Source: Oncomelania hupensis (Eukaryota; Mollusca; Gastropoda; Littorinimorpha; Pomatiopsidae). Taken from it: a stretch of DNA of 64,000 nt. Positions 9,621 through 20,232 of the stretch are shown one piece after another. The position numbers were made by a program, and so were the translations under genes. The DNA lies in the NCBI GenBank assembly GCA_036898135.1, contig CM072511.1, positions 75,370,840-75,434,839 of the forward strand, in the 5' to 3' direction. The stretch's first letter is position 1, and every line of letters begins with the position of its first letter. Below the pieces are notes generated by a model. The model was given only the letters and a program-made list of their open reading frames with translations. It made no database searches and was not told where the DNA came from.

Positions 9621-10239
9621 TTGATGGTGGTTTTTGAGCATGTAATTGTAAATGAGACATTAAAGATTCCGAGAGAATAAGAAAGAAAATATTTAATAGC
9701 TTTGAATTTAAGAAAGTAAATAAAATATTATTTTAAAAAATTTAAAAAATATTAAAATCTGTAAAGGTCTTTAGGAAGATAACTGTGAAAAAAAAACAAT
9801 CTGCCAAAAAAAAAAAAGGTAATTCAAAAACCGTTCCCTAAAAAAATTAAGATTTCAAAGATAGTTTTCTTTATTTTCAAAATTGTATGCTATAATAAAT
9901 TGAATAATGAATGTTAACAAATAATTATAACAATTTTAAAAAAGGTCAAAACTAAATATTATGAAAATTTCTTATGGATTTGGATAGAAAAATACGTTTT
10001 TCTTTATGCAAAATGTTATGGTCAGTGCATGTGTTTGACATGTATGAAAAAACCAAAATCTCTTGTTGCCAGCCAAAACGAATTTTCCCAAACTTTCCCA
10101 ACCTGATGCCATTTTTCCCAGACTTTCCCAACTGGGAAAAGGGTACCTCAGTTTTCCCAAACTTTCCCAACCGCGTACGAACCCTGCCATATTATTTTCA
10201 AGTGGTGAAAATAACAAATTCATAAGTAAATTTGCTTAC

Positions 10240-11148
10240 CAACAAGGATGCGTTCATGCACAACCTCAAAAGAGTATATCTTGCGAAACCAAGAATGACG
10301 TAGGTCTTCCTCATGTGATTGTTGATCATCCCATAAGATGCTGAGACGGAAGACATCAGGATCAACCACTGGGTTTTCAAACTCCAAAAACACTTTATCA
10401 ACAATGCCAAAGCCAAGGGCATTAATAGCAGTTACTTTTTCTGCAGGGAGACTGGGCCTAAACAATTGATCACAGGTTGCTTTCAAAACACCCAAAGACA
10501 CAGTCACAATCACATGATTTGCATAGTGTTGATCTCCGTTTTCCATTTCAACGCATACTGGATATGTAGACCCTGGACCCATGTCCCAATGGATACTACG
10601 AACTGGAGCGTTGAACACAATATTGCCTTTAGGAATATCTTTTGACAGAATTTCCAAGATTGTTGAGAAACCTGGTGGAATGGTGTAGTGGATTCCAGGC
10701 AAGTTTTCATAGCTGCCAAAGTCCTGCAAATCCACTTCATTCAAATTGTCACACCCACTTATGCAGCATTCTAAACGCTTTCTTTGGCTAAAAATCAATT
10801 CCCGTAGATGATGGTCACCATTTTCCACATTTCGTGTGCTCAATAGTTCATGAAACGTTTTGTCTAGAAATTTCCCAACAGAATCAGTGTCTTCTGGCAC
10901 TGTCTGGTTGAAGTTATGAAAATCTTCACATTGAGCAAGTATTCTACCATACTCAAGGTCAATTTCCTTAACGAGTCTCTCACCTACAATGTCACCTCTT
11001 TCTCTAACAAATAAATCTTTCTTGCGCAAAGTCTTGTTTTCATGACGCAACTGCAAAAGATGGTTTTCATCAGCAATCTGAAAAATTGGGTTGTTTTCCA
11101 CTCCATGAATCCAGTTAGCACCCATTTCTGCCATGTTACCCTCTTGGT
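10240..11148 (-). CDS. Polyamine/spermine oxidase-like flavin amine oxidase, exon 2 (partial gene)
   Basis: A 909-bp exon, open throughout. It starts after a TTTTCAG acceptor (at 11149-11155) and ends at a GTAAG donor (10235-10239). It encodes the ELGANWIHG-type FAD-contact block (here EMGANWIHG), an NPIFQIADENHLL segment, GSYENLPGIHYTIPPGFSTILEIL, the HVIVTVSLGVLK block and DKVFLEFENP, all in the order seen in spermine oxidase and N1-acetylpolyamine oxidase. The enzyme oxidises spermine or acetylated polyamines to spermidine/putrescine, an aminoaldehyde and hydrogen peroxide. Exon 1 is at 29218-29392. The junction is phase 1: the final G of exon 1 joins AC of exon 2 to give Asp. The C-terminal exons with the second FAD-binding block (about 150-190 residues) are not in the window. 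SMOX and PAOX subtypes cannot be separated here. Confidence 0.87.
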
Positions 11149-11587
11149 CTGAAAATAAATTAAAAAATAACATAATACCAGTAATACATACATACAATAC
11201 ATATATATATAATTTATACATTCAAGAAATTTCCAACAAGCATACTGCATTGCATTCTGGGGAAATAAGTGTAAACCAGTGTTTTTCTCTGGGTACTCTG
11301 GTTGCCTTCCTCCTTCAAAAAGAGTATTGGATACAGGAATAAGTTATTATCATTCGCCTTCATTCTAATAATATACCTCTGCCATTTCACTCGTATTTAC
11401 TGCTGTGAAAAGATATGCAATATGCAAACAAAATCCGGTACTTTTACTACAAATGATTATTACTGGAAATTCTACTATTGATAATCTTCCTTATTTGTTT
11501 TTGTTATTGTTTGCAAGAAAATGCATGTTGACATTTCCGCCACATTGACATGTTTACTCAAACAATTTCAATTAATGTTACTGGTCC

Positions 11588-11593
11588 AATATA

Positions 11594-11655
<62 letters not shown>
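11588..11655. repeat. (TA)n microsatellite
   Basis: An almost pure TA run, immediately followed by the TGATTGATTGAT tail of the minus-strand LINE 3' end, so it flanks that insertion. Confidence 0.9.
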
Positions 11656-11658
<3 letters not shown>

Positions 11659-12060
11659 ATTGATTGATTTATTGTTGCTTTAGGTCCAGCGGACTCTTCC
11701 GAGCCAAATCAGGACCGGACAACCCCCGATCCGCATAAAAGATCTGCTGAAACAACCCCAGTGGGAAGATTGAATGCCCTCCACCGGCCAGTCACTTTAC
11801 AATAAAGACATCCCACGCGGGGGACGGCTGAGGGTTGACCTCAACTACGCGAACACCCCGGTTACAAAAACAAAATAGAATACAAACATCATTATAAATC
11901 ATCAACCAAACACATACATATAAAATGCCTATAGTGCTAAATAGTACATTCATAGGAAGCCCTAGTGACCACCCGGCAGAAAGCGTCCAACACTCCCAAG
12001 CTGATCCAACAGACCCCATACACAAACAAGGAGTCTTGTCCAGGAAGAGTTTTCAAGAAA
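11656..12060 (-). mobile_element. LINE 3' UTR fragment with (ATCA)n tail
   Basis: On the minus strand this GC-richer sequence ends in CCTAAAGCAACAATAAATCA followed by ATCA repeats. This is the form of a LINE 3' UTR ending in a tetranucleotide tail, as in I/Nimb-type elements of invertebrates. No coding sequence is retained. The upstream limit (about 12060) is not sharp; similar-composition sequence continues to about 12350. Confidence 0.55.
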
Positions 12061-12354
12061 AAAGGTAGGTCATTGATCTAGCGAAGAAGAAGATAGTATA
12101 GCAGAGTGAAGGACAGAGCAGGAATAGGAAAGAGTAAATGAGGAAGACAGCGACAGTGGGAATTTAAAGCACTAAATTTCCATAAAGTGGGGATACTATT
12201 TATACTGAAAACCCCCGGCACTCCAACGGGGGTACTGTTGCCGCAGTGAAGCGTCTTGCCTATAAAGGAAAGACAGGTTTTCAACCGTGGCTTTCACTGT
12301 TCCCTTTATAGGTTTGAACAATCTACAGTGGCAAGATTGCTCATGACCCCAAGG

Positions 12355-12356
<2 letters not shown>
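12061..12356. other. Non-coding, possibly more of the LINE 3' region
   Basis: Contains no gene. A CTATAAAGGAAAGACAGG segment and its near complement (CCCTTTATAGG at about 12302-12312) form a small inverted pair. Confidence 0.35.

Positions 12357-12448
<92 letters not shown>
12357..12448. repeat. (TA)n microsatellite
   Basis: About 90 bp of pure TA ending directly at the terminus of the MITE at 12449. Confidence 0.92.
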
Positions 12449-12451
<3 letters not shown>

Positions 12452-12714
12452 GGATCAGTTTACTAGCGCGCCCTGCGCCATCGACGCATAAAAATTAAAA
12501 ATGACCCATCTACAATTCTTGCCAGGGGCCGAATGGCGCTTCGATTTTTGATACCAGTGCGCCACCACAATAACAGTGCACTGTATTGGAGGCGACAAAC
12601 GTGCTTTTAAGGTGGTGAACTGAAGAATTTCAACTTCACAGCTGCTGTAGAGAGGTGGCGTGTTGAAAAGCGACGAGCTATATTCTCTTCAAAAGCACAG
12701 TAAACTGATCCCTG
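12449..12714. mobile_element. Short MITE with perfect 16-bp TIRs
   Basis: CAGGGATCAGTTTACT at 12449-12464 is mirrored exactly by AGTAAACTGATCCCTG at 12699-12714. The 266-bp unit has no coding capacity. A CAGGG start is hAT-like. No TSD can be read because the left flank is a TA microsatellite that has probably expanded. Confidence 0.75.
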
Positions 12715-12931
12715 TTCTGGTTAGTGTTTTGTTGGTAAACATGCTTCAAAACACATGCACACTCACAATAATCTATTTTGTTTTAATTTCTGTAATAATA
12801 TCTCCAGGTTATCTTTTACATGTACGTAAATTACTGCTGAAATCATGGCCCATTGAAATTTGATCTGAGGGGCCCAATGGCCCATAGATTTTTTGTGTCA
12901 GGCTGATATGCCAAACCCCATTTCCCAGGGC

Positions 12932-13065
12932 AAGTAAAAAAGTTGCTGTGAAAGACAAATCATGAAAGTCACTTGCCCGGGGGTAAGATAAAAGCTGTGA
13001 ACGTAAAACAACAACTTTATCATCGGCACTGAATCATGTTTACTTTGGTCTGAGTAGTAGCCTGT
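12932..13065. repeat. Dispersed repeat, copy 1 of 2
   Basis: About 134 bp, nearly identical to 17921-18056 and in the same orientation. The block includes CACTTGCCCGGGGGTAAG and a shared 3' end GAGTAGTAGCCTGT. The two copies differ by a 2-bp indel and a few substitutions. It probably belongs to a non-autonomous DNA element whose ends are not resolved. Confidence 0.8.
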
Positions 13066-13496
13066 ATATATATATATAACAAATCCGGCATTAGGGAGAC
13101 TTCTGTAGTTTTGGTGGTTTGGGCGACCTCTATTATATCTGTTAAAATTCCTTAGAGAGATTCACTGTAACATTTAGGAAGACTTGCCTACATCAACAAT
13201 ACATTTCCTTTATTGCAAATGCAGTGTGTGTAATTTAGACAGATATAGCAAGCCTATGAGGTCTCCCTATTGTTTACTAAGTAAATGGAGGTCATTAGGG
13301 CACCTGCTGTAAAAGACATCCTTAGGGGGACATAGTTGAATTGTAAAACCAGGCGTTATGGAGACCACAAAGAAGACATGTATAACTTTCACCTTTCACA
13401 CTTTTGATGTCTTTTTTTATAAGCTATTTCTGAGAGGTTAAAACTAAAAATCATAAGGGCTTGTGGATGATAAATGTTTTGTTTTTGTTTAATTGC
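13066..13496. other. Non-coding interval
   Basis: No gene recognised. It contains several GGGAGAC/GGTCTCC-like short repeats of unknown meaning. Confidence 0.4.
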
Positions 13497-15400
13497 ATCC
13501 TATCCTATCCTATCCCGTAACTCGGAGGTTGTAGGGGCACCACAGATGATCGTTTAACCAACATACTCCATCTTTCCTTGTCCTCAGCAATCTTTCCTTG
13601 TCCTCAGCAACCCTAATTGTTTGGCTCTGTGTCAAACGAGTCCATTCTCGAATGTTGTCCTCCCGCTATCTCGGTCTCCCTCTTCTTCTACCTCCTTGCA
13701 ATGTGCCTTGCAGGATGGTCTTTGCAAGACCTGATGATTTGGTGACGTGGTCATATCATCGGAGTTTCCGGCTTTTCACCATTGTGAGCAGGTCATCGTG
13801 TTGTCCAATGGCTTGTGTGATGGTCTTTCTGACTTAGTCGTTGCTGATGTGTTGGGTATAGGAAATGCCCAGAAGTCTTCTGTACCACCTCATTTCCATG
13901 CCTTGTATTCTTCTTTGTAGATCTGCTGTGAGGGTTCATGTTTCGCAAGCATATAGGAAGATGGAGATGACAAGGGAGCGCAGCAGTCTTACATTGGAAT
14001 GCAAACTGATGGTCCTGTCTTTCCACATGGGCTTCAACCTCGCCACAGCAGCAGTTGTTTGTGCGATCCTCGAGAGGACTTCCTGTCGGGACCCATTGTC
14101 TCATACAATGGCTCCTAAATATTTGACGCTATGCGCTGTGTTCAGGGATCGGCCTTGGACTTTGTCCGTGTTGATGCCATTGGTGTTGTTGGTCATCATT
14201 TTGGTCTTCTCTGCACTTATTTCCATTCCATAGGCTCTGGAGGTGGTTTGAAGCCTCTGTACCAGTTGTTCAAGTTCTTGTTCCTCTCCAGCCAATCCAT
14301 CAATGTCATCCGCAAAAAACGAAGGTTGGAGATTGCTCTTCCTCCTATGCTGAGTGTGCCTTCGTGATCTGCAAGGGCATCTGACATGATGCGCTCTAAG
14401 AAAATGTTGAAGAGTGTTGGAAAAAGTAGGCATCCCTGACCCACACCGATTGTTTTCGATGGCGCTGTTGTGGAGGACTGCACTGGTAGCCTTGTCATAC
14501 AGGCTTTTGATGACTTCAATAATTTTAGGGCTGATGTTCACTCATGGTTGCCCACAGAGCTGCATGCCAGACTCGGTCAAACGCCTTTTTGAAGTCTACG
14601 AACACATGATATAAGATGTTGTTGGTGCTGTAATTATTTCTCGCAGATTATTCTGAGGTTGAAAATCTGTTCAGTGGTACTTCGCCCTGCCCTGAATCCT
14701 GCTTGTTCTTCAGCAATGATTTGTTCAGCTTGGGGTTTCGACCTGTTGAGTATTATTTTCAGGAGGACCTTGCTGGGATGGCTGATGAGGCTGATGGTGC
14801 TGTAATTTTCACATTCCTGAAGGTTACCTTTTTTGGGAAGAGTGATGACAAGCAACAGGGTCCATGGTGTAGGCCACTCCCCACTCTGTCAGATTTTGTT
14901 ACAGATAATGGTGAGTGTATCAATCATCTCTTCTCATCCTGTTCGAAGCAGTTCCGCAGGTACGTTGTCCAATCCCGCTGACTTCCCCTTCTTCAGCGAT
15001 TGCACTGCTGCCTCAACTCCTTCCTGGAGAATTGGGAGGATTTCTTCTTCTTCTCTGTTTTCAGGACATGCTAGAACTGATGGGTCTCCATTTGGAGTGT
15101 GGTTGTAAAGGTCAGAGCAGTACTCGGTCCATCTGTCCAAGACTTCTTGTTCTTCTGTAAGGCATATGGCAGACTTGCTTTGGATCGTGGAGACCATGGG
15201 CTGTTTAACACTTGTCAGCCGCTTCACAGTCTGGTAGGCCTTCTTGTTGTTGTTCTTGTTCAGACTGTTCTCTATTTTCTGTCATTGATCTTCTATCCAG
15301 TTCTTCTTTGCTCTGCGCATGCCTTTTCGGATGTCATTGTTGATTTTTCGGTAGGCATCAGCTCCATGTGAGGTGTTCTTCTTTTTCATCTCTTTTATCA
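13497..15400 (-). mobile_element. RTE-like LINE, copy C, degraded
   Basis: The minus-strand copy begins at a (GGATA)n tail (13497-13516) and runs to about 15400, in the region just downstream of the endonuclease. It is clearly older than copies A, E and F, with many substitutions, small deletions and a local 20-bp duplication at about 13570-13610. Its 5' end faces the 5' end of copy D (head to head). Confidence 0.85.
13598..15371 (-). pseudogene. RTE copy C reverse transcriptase, multiply frameshifted
   Basis: Fragments recognisable by comparison with the intact copy include LVITLPKKGNLQECENYSTIS, SIGGRAIS, MEISAEKTKMMTNN and DLLTVVKKRKL-type remnants spread over several frames. The active-site region reads FFADD with a one-base insertion nearby. 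Numerous frame breaks exclude function. Confidence 0.7.
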
Positions 15401-17130
15401 TCATCTTTATCATTTCTTTTATCATCATCACCAACATCCAGGCCTATGCCCCAACAGCTGACTATGACGACAGCGAAGTGGAGGATTTTTATGAAAATCT
15501 ACAGGCTGTCCTTGACCAAGTGCGGAAGGACATAGTCATAGTGGAAGGCGACTGGAATGCCAAGGTTGGCCAAGATGTGCACCACAACTGGGGAGACACA
15601 TGTGGACCCCACTGCAACGATGAGACAAATGACAGGGGTCTGAGACTCTTGGAGTTTGCCATAAAACAATCTGATACTGGCAAACACGCTTGGTCTCCAC
15701 AAAAACTCCAGACGATGGACATGGCACAGTCCCGGCGGGGAGCATCACAACCAGATCGACTACATCATGGTCAAGAAACGCTTCAGATCAAGCATCAACA
15801 TTGGCAGGACACGCACTTTTCCAGGAGCAGACATCGGAAGCAACCACGATCTCGTGATGATGTCTATCCGGCTCCACTCGAAGAGAGTAAATACAGCAAA
15901 AGTGCACTAGAATGAAGTTCGACCTGGACAAACTGCAAGACCCGGAGGTGGCAGAACTATTTCAAACCACAATTGGAGGGAAATTTGCACCACTGCTCAT
16001 TTTGGGGGCTGGTGAAGTAGATGACAACACCATGACCATCATCTTCAACTCAGCTATGACAGATGCCGCCACTGAGATCCTTGGCAAGCACCGACCAAAG
16101 AAGAAGCCGTGGATCACACCTGAACTTTTGGATCTGTGTGATAAACAAAGAGAGATAAAAAATTTTTTTTTAAAAAGAACACTTCACAGGGAGCTGATGT
16201 CTACCGAAAAATCAACAATGACATCCAAAAAGGCATGCGCACAGCAAAGGAGAACTGGATAGAAGATCAATGCCAGGAAATAGAGAACAGTCTGAACAAG
16301 AACAACAGCAAGAAGGCCTACCAGACTGTGAAGCAGCTGAGAAGTGTTAAACAGCCCGAAGTCTCCACGATCCAAAGCAAGTCTGGCATATGCCTTACAG
16401 AAGAACAAGAAGTCTTGGACAGATGGACCGAGTACTGCTCTGACCTTTACAACCATACACCAAATGGAAACCCGTCAGTTCTAGCATGTCCCGAGACAGT
16501 GCATAACTTCAAATATTTGGGAGCCATTGTATCAGACAATGGGTCCCGACAGGAAGTCCTCTCCAGCATCGCACAAACAACTGCTGCCCTGACAAGGTTG
16601 AAGCCCATTTGGAAAGACAGGACCATCAGTCTACATTTCAAAGTAAGACTGCTGCCTTTCCTTGTCATCTCCATCTTCCTATATGCTTGCGAAGCATGGA
16701 CCCTCACAGCAGATCTACAACGAAGAATACAAAGCATGGAGATTAGGTGGTACAAAGCATGGAGATGAGGTGGAAAGACTTCTGGGCATTTCCTATACCC
16801 AACACATCACCAATGACGAAGTCCGAAAGCATCACACAAGCCATTGGACAACACGATGACCTGCTCACAGTGGTGAAGAAACGGAAACTCCGATGGTATG
16901 GCCATGTCACCAGATCATCAGGCCTTGCAAAGACCATTCTGCAAGGCACAGTGCAAGGAGGTAGAAGAAGAGGGAGACCGAAAAAGAGGTGGGAGGACAA
17001 CATTCGAGAATGGACTGGTTTGACACTGAGTGAAGCCATCAGGGCTGCTGAGGACAGAGAAAGATGGAGTATGTTGGTTAAACGATCATCTGTGGTGTCC
17101 CTACGACCTCCGGGTTATGGGGCAGGATAG
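15373..17130 (+). pseudogene. RTE copy D endonuclease/RT remnant
   Basis: Open pieces at 15373-15915 (endonuclease middle, including GDWNAKVG), 15912-16262 (linker), 16235-16768 (linker fused to the post-palm thumb) and 16747-17130 (C-terminus with RGRPKKRWEDN). The RT palm, including DFKKAFDR and FADD, is deleted and the frames are shifted, so the product would have no polymerase activity. Confidence 0.75.
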
Positions 17131-17145
17131 GATAGGATAGGATCT
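15431..17145 (+). mobile_element. RTE-like LINE, copy D, internally deleted
   Basis: Homology starts around the IIQAYAPT endonuclease block, proceeds through the linker and then jumps at about 16494-16497 from the SVLACPE region directly to FKYLGAIVSDNG. This removes the entire RT catalytic segment (roughly 1 kb). The 3' end carries GGCAGGATAGGATAGGATA. It has lower identity to the young copies than A, E or F. Confidence 0.85.
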
Positions 17146-17920
17146 TATTTCTAAAAATCTCAGTTGCGTGACGAAACTTTGGAAACCATTTTCTTTAAAC
17201 AGCTCATTGTGTTATCAGCAGCTTCAAATGGCTGTAAAACTCACAGTATCTAGATAGAGCAAATCTGCTTAATTTCGCTCAGTTATCAATCTCCCCTCTC
17301 ATTTCATCTTCCTTTTGCGTGGCCATGATGTAAAACTTCAGCAACGCACAGAATGATAGTTACGCGTTTTAAAATTCGTCTAAAATCAGCAAAAGGATTC
17401 TACAGTTATATCTGGGAACTTCCTGATTTTAAAAGAGTTCAAGAAATAGAATACTTGTAATTTAGAATATCATAGTTCAAATTTTCGAAAAACGGTGCGA
17501 CGCTCTCACTCTCTTGCTGGCAAAAGTCAAAAGTGAATGTGGCTACCACTGATCTACTTTTTTTTGTGCATAAAAACGGAATGGGACAGAATGTTGAAAA
17601 TGCAAAATTAGAATCTTGACAGTGGCCAGAGCATGTAGAACAAATTTGATGAAAAGAATCCTCCCCCAAAATTAGTTAATTTGATATAAAACGTTGTCGC
17701 CGTAATGATGGTATTTACGGAAGTTGCCCTAATGCTGACAAAATTGAAGGGCATATTTCTCCAATATAATGTATCTAAGAACAGTTCCAAATTGTTTCCC
17801 GCCTAGTTCATGGGAAGGGGTTCACGATGTCGCGGTGGATAGGGGAATATCAATGCAAGGGAAGAAACTGTGGGCCAAAATCATAGTGCGACCCGTTTTG
17901 GGTCGCCCTATCAACGCTGT
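17146..17920. other. Non-coding interval
   Basis: No gene or repeat structure recognised. Confidence 0.4.
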
Positions 17921-18056
17921 AAGTAAAAAAGTTGCTGGGAAAGACAAATCATGAAAGTCACTTGCCCGGGGGTAAGTTAAAAGCTGTGAACGTAAAACAA
18001 CACAACTTTATCATCGGCACTGAATCATGTTTACTTTGGTCTGAGTAGTAGCCTGT
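17921..18056. repeat. Dispersed repeat, copy 2 of 2
   Basis: Matches 12932-13065 over its whole length in the same orientation. A CACCCGGGGCAAGCTC segment at about 18431-18446 resembles its CTTGCCCGGGG core in inverted orientation, which hints at the far end of the same element. Confidence 0.8.
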
Positions 18057-18201
18057 GGAAAGCTCGTTTGGAATTTTAATGCCACACTCTAATCTGGTAT
18101 GTTACAGCGTATTGGATTGGTCAATTGTTCAACCTTCAGCCAATGACAGCGCTCCTTTTAGTGGGGCGATATATCGCAGCTTATTAGATTGATCAATTGT
18201 T

Positions 18202-18255
18202 CCCCTATACGCTCTATGTGTCCGGGGACATAAATCTACTCAAGAAGAAGAAGAA
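18202..18255 (+). mobile_element. 54-bp SINE 3' fragment with 11-bp TSD and (GAA)n tail
   Basis: GATCAATTGTT occurs at 18191-18201 and again at 18256-18266. The insert between them aligns with the 3' body of the SINE at 1749-1938 (CCTATACGCT, then a GACATAAATCTAC-like end) and ends in GAA repeats. It is a severely 5'-truncated insertion of the same or a sister SINE. Confidence 0.8.
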
Positions 18256-18603
18256 GATCAATTGTTGAAACGTCTGCTAACTACAGCGTGCCTTTTGTCT
18301 CATTCCACTGTACGATGACCCCTTTTTCCGGTGGTTTTTTTTTGGTGTTTTTGCTTTCATTATGTGAGCAAGTACACTTTTGAGCAGGAAAGTAATTTTA
18401 TGAGTGAGAAAGTTAAAAATGAAATGTTGCTCACCCGGGGCAAGCTCTTGTTAAAAAAAAAAAATTGGCAAACCCTATAATCCACCTTCCAAATTATAAC
18501 ATTCCCAAATCAAACTTTAATTGTCCATTAGATTCTGTGAAATAAATATTACTTACAAGTTAAACAAGATGGCAAGCCATTCAAACATATTTCTAGATAT
18601 TCA

Positions 18604-18900
18604 CAAACGTAGCAGAAGAATAAGCAGTGCTGGATGTCAGGGTCATCTGAAGGTCAAGAGCATCGAAAAATTAGTTTTACTATGCATTTTGATGCCACCG
18701 TTTTATTACTTTTTTTTTCTTCTGGGCAGTCGTTTTAGTTCTATAAGGAGCACATAGTGGCTTTGCCCTAGTCTTTTTACAGATCAGTTCAAATCATGGA
18801 CTATCATTCCACGTTTTGCTTTTGTTTTGTTAGAATGAAGCAGAGTCAACATCAGCAAGAAAATCAACATTTAGAACTGCTTATTCTTCTGCTACGTTTG
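18604..18900. repeat. Perfect 25-bp inverted repeat with 247-bp loop
   Basis: The 25 bases at 18604-18628 (core CGTAGCAGAAGAATAAGCAG) are exactly complementary to 18876-18900. No TSD or TIR-like context was found outside the arms. It could be the stem of a structured transcript, or one sequence copied in inverted orientation. Confidence 0.7.
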
Positions 18901-19345
18901 CGGCTCAAGCTGGAAAAGCTATAATAGAAACAATTAAAATACATTAAAATATTGTACAAGCAAAGTAAAAATAACGATTTTTTGGTAGTTATTCTTGACA
19001 TAACTTCTTAAGGCAGAATGGTTGTTGTTTTTTTTTTAAGTGAACTTCAGAGCGATGGACTGAACGACACACCAACAGGACAATATATAAGACTATTCAG
19101 GTCACCGAGTGTTTTTTTCTGGGTAAGGTTTCCTCCCTCCATTCTATAAATTATAATATTGGATTTGGATGCCATCAATCTAAAATTTGAAAAATAAAAA
19201 TTGGATTTACTCTCCATCTTTTGCCTTTACACCATATGTTTGAGTGATACTGATAGATGCGTGTTTGTTGTGAAACATGTGAGCGTGCATGTTGATTGCC
19301 TCACCTCGAGCCTAATTGCTGGTTTGGGTTAAAACATGTATCATC

Positions 19346-19379
<34 letters not shown>

Positions 19380-19619
19380 ATTTGGGACCCTAATAGTAAT
19401 AGGACATCATGTCCTGAACACAAAAAACCAATAGGACATGATGTCCTGAATACAAAAAAGTAATAGGACACTGGCATTGTTGCCAAAAAGTCTTGTTGTT
19501 TACTTGGTAATACTGAACAGTAAAGAGGCACTTCGAAACAGTGAAAGTTCAATTCTTGAGAATGTAGCGTTTTCTCTTGCTTGCCCACTTCTTTACAATC
19601 CGGTGAAGATACTCTTTTG
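18901..19619. other. Non-coding interval with (TTA)n and a 32-bp repeat
   Basis: Contains a TTA microsatellite (19347-19377) and repeats of an AATAGGACATCATGTCCTGAA-like unit at about 19398-19470. The unit is palindromic at GGACATSATGTCC. No gene was seen. Confidence 0.6.
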
Positions 19620-20195
19620 AAGCGTTTTCAGTGTACCCCCTCTGAGACATCAAGAGATTGAATGTTTTCTGCGTTACTGTCTTTCAAAGGCTGCATAACT
19701 GAGCCAAATTTCGCGAGAGGCAGATTTTCTTTTATTAGCCAGTTTACAGCTCTCGCTGTGGTGATCATTGGCCTCCTCCTGATTTGTCAACAATAGATCC
19801 TCACAAACCTCTTCATTGTGTTGCTCTTGGGGCACTTGGATTGCTAGTTTGTGACTAGCTGTAGTCAAATGATCTTCCAATGCAGTTTTTAAAAAAAGTT
19901 AACGCAGCCGCAAGTATACGATTTTTTAAATACTTTTAAATACTGTACAGAACATGGCCTTTTTTTCATCGTCAAATGTTACCCACGCCTTCTGAAAAAC
20001 GCGATCAACACGAGTACTAGTAGGCTGACTCGAAGTTGACGGTTTCTCGGCTTCGCGACCATCGGCATCGGAAGAATCCTCCACAGATCGTGTAGGCTCT
20101 GCTTCTTTTAATGTGCTGGGAACTGAATTACCAGCAGATAAGACGATTATTGAGATTTGGTTTTTATCCGCCTTCAGTCTTTTTTTCGCAGACAT
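19620..20195 (-). pseudogene. N-terminal fragment of a hAT/KIAA1586-like zinc-finger transposase
   Basis: The minus strand starts with an ATG at 20195 (MSAKKRLKADKN). It reads through a WVTFDDEKKAMFCTV segment, where a CxxC pair would normally follow but the second Cys position is altered. In a shifted frame an HLTTASHKLAIQVPQ stretch supplies the His pair of a TTF/BED-like finger, followed by ENLPLAKFGSVM. This order (DDEKK-MFC, H-x5-H, ENLPLAKF) is typical of hAT-derived proteins of the ZNF862/KIAA1586 type. Two or more frameshifts are present and the catalytic domain is missing. Confidence 0.5.
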
Positions 20196-20232
20196 TTTCG
20201 ATAATTTCGATCGAATGTTTGGCTTACCAAAA

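Larger units (their letters stand above)
4048..10186 (-). mobile_element. hAT-like DNA transposon with 5-bp TSD, carrying nested RTE insertions
   Basis: CAGGGTTCGTAC at 4048-4059 is matched by its exact complement at 10175-10186. The pair is flanked by identical CCATA (4043-4047 and 10187-10191). Both ends have subterminal TTTCCCAAC-type repeats (4075-4125 and 10083-10172), as in transposase-binding ends of hAT elements. A minus-strand hAT-type C-terminal fragment lies inside (8807-9620). The 5-bp duplication departs from the 8 bp usual for hAT and suggests a hAT5-like branch. About 4.1 kb of the interior is later RTE insertion, so the element was about 2 kb when it landed and was already missing the transposase N-terminus. 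Confidence 0.72.
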
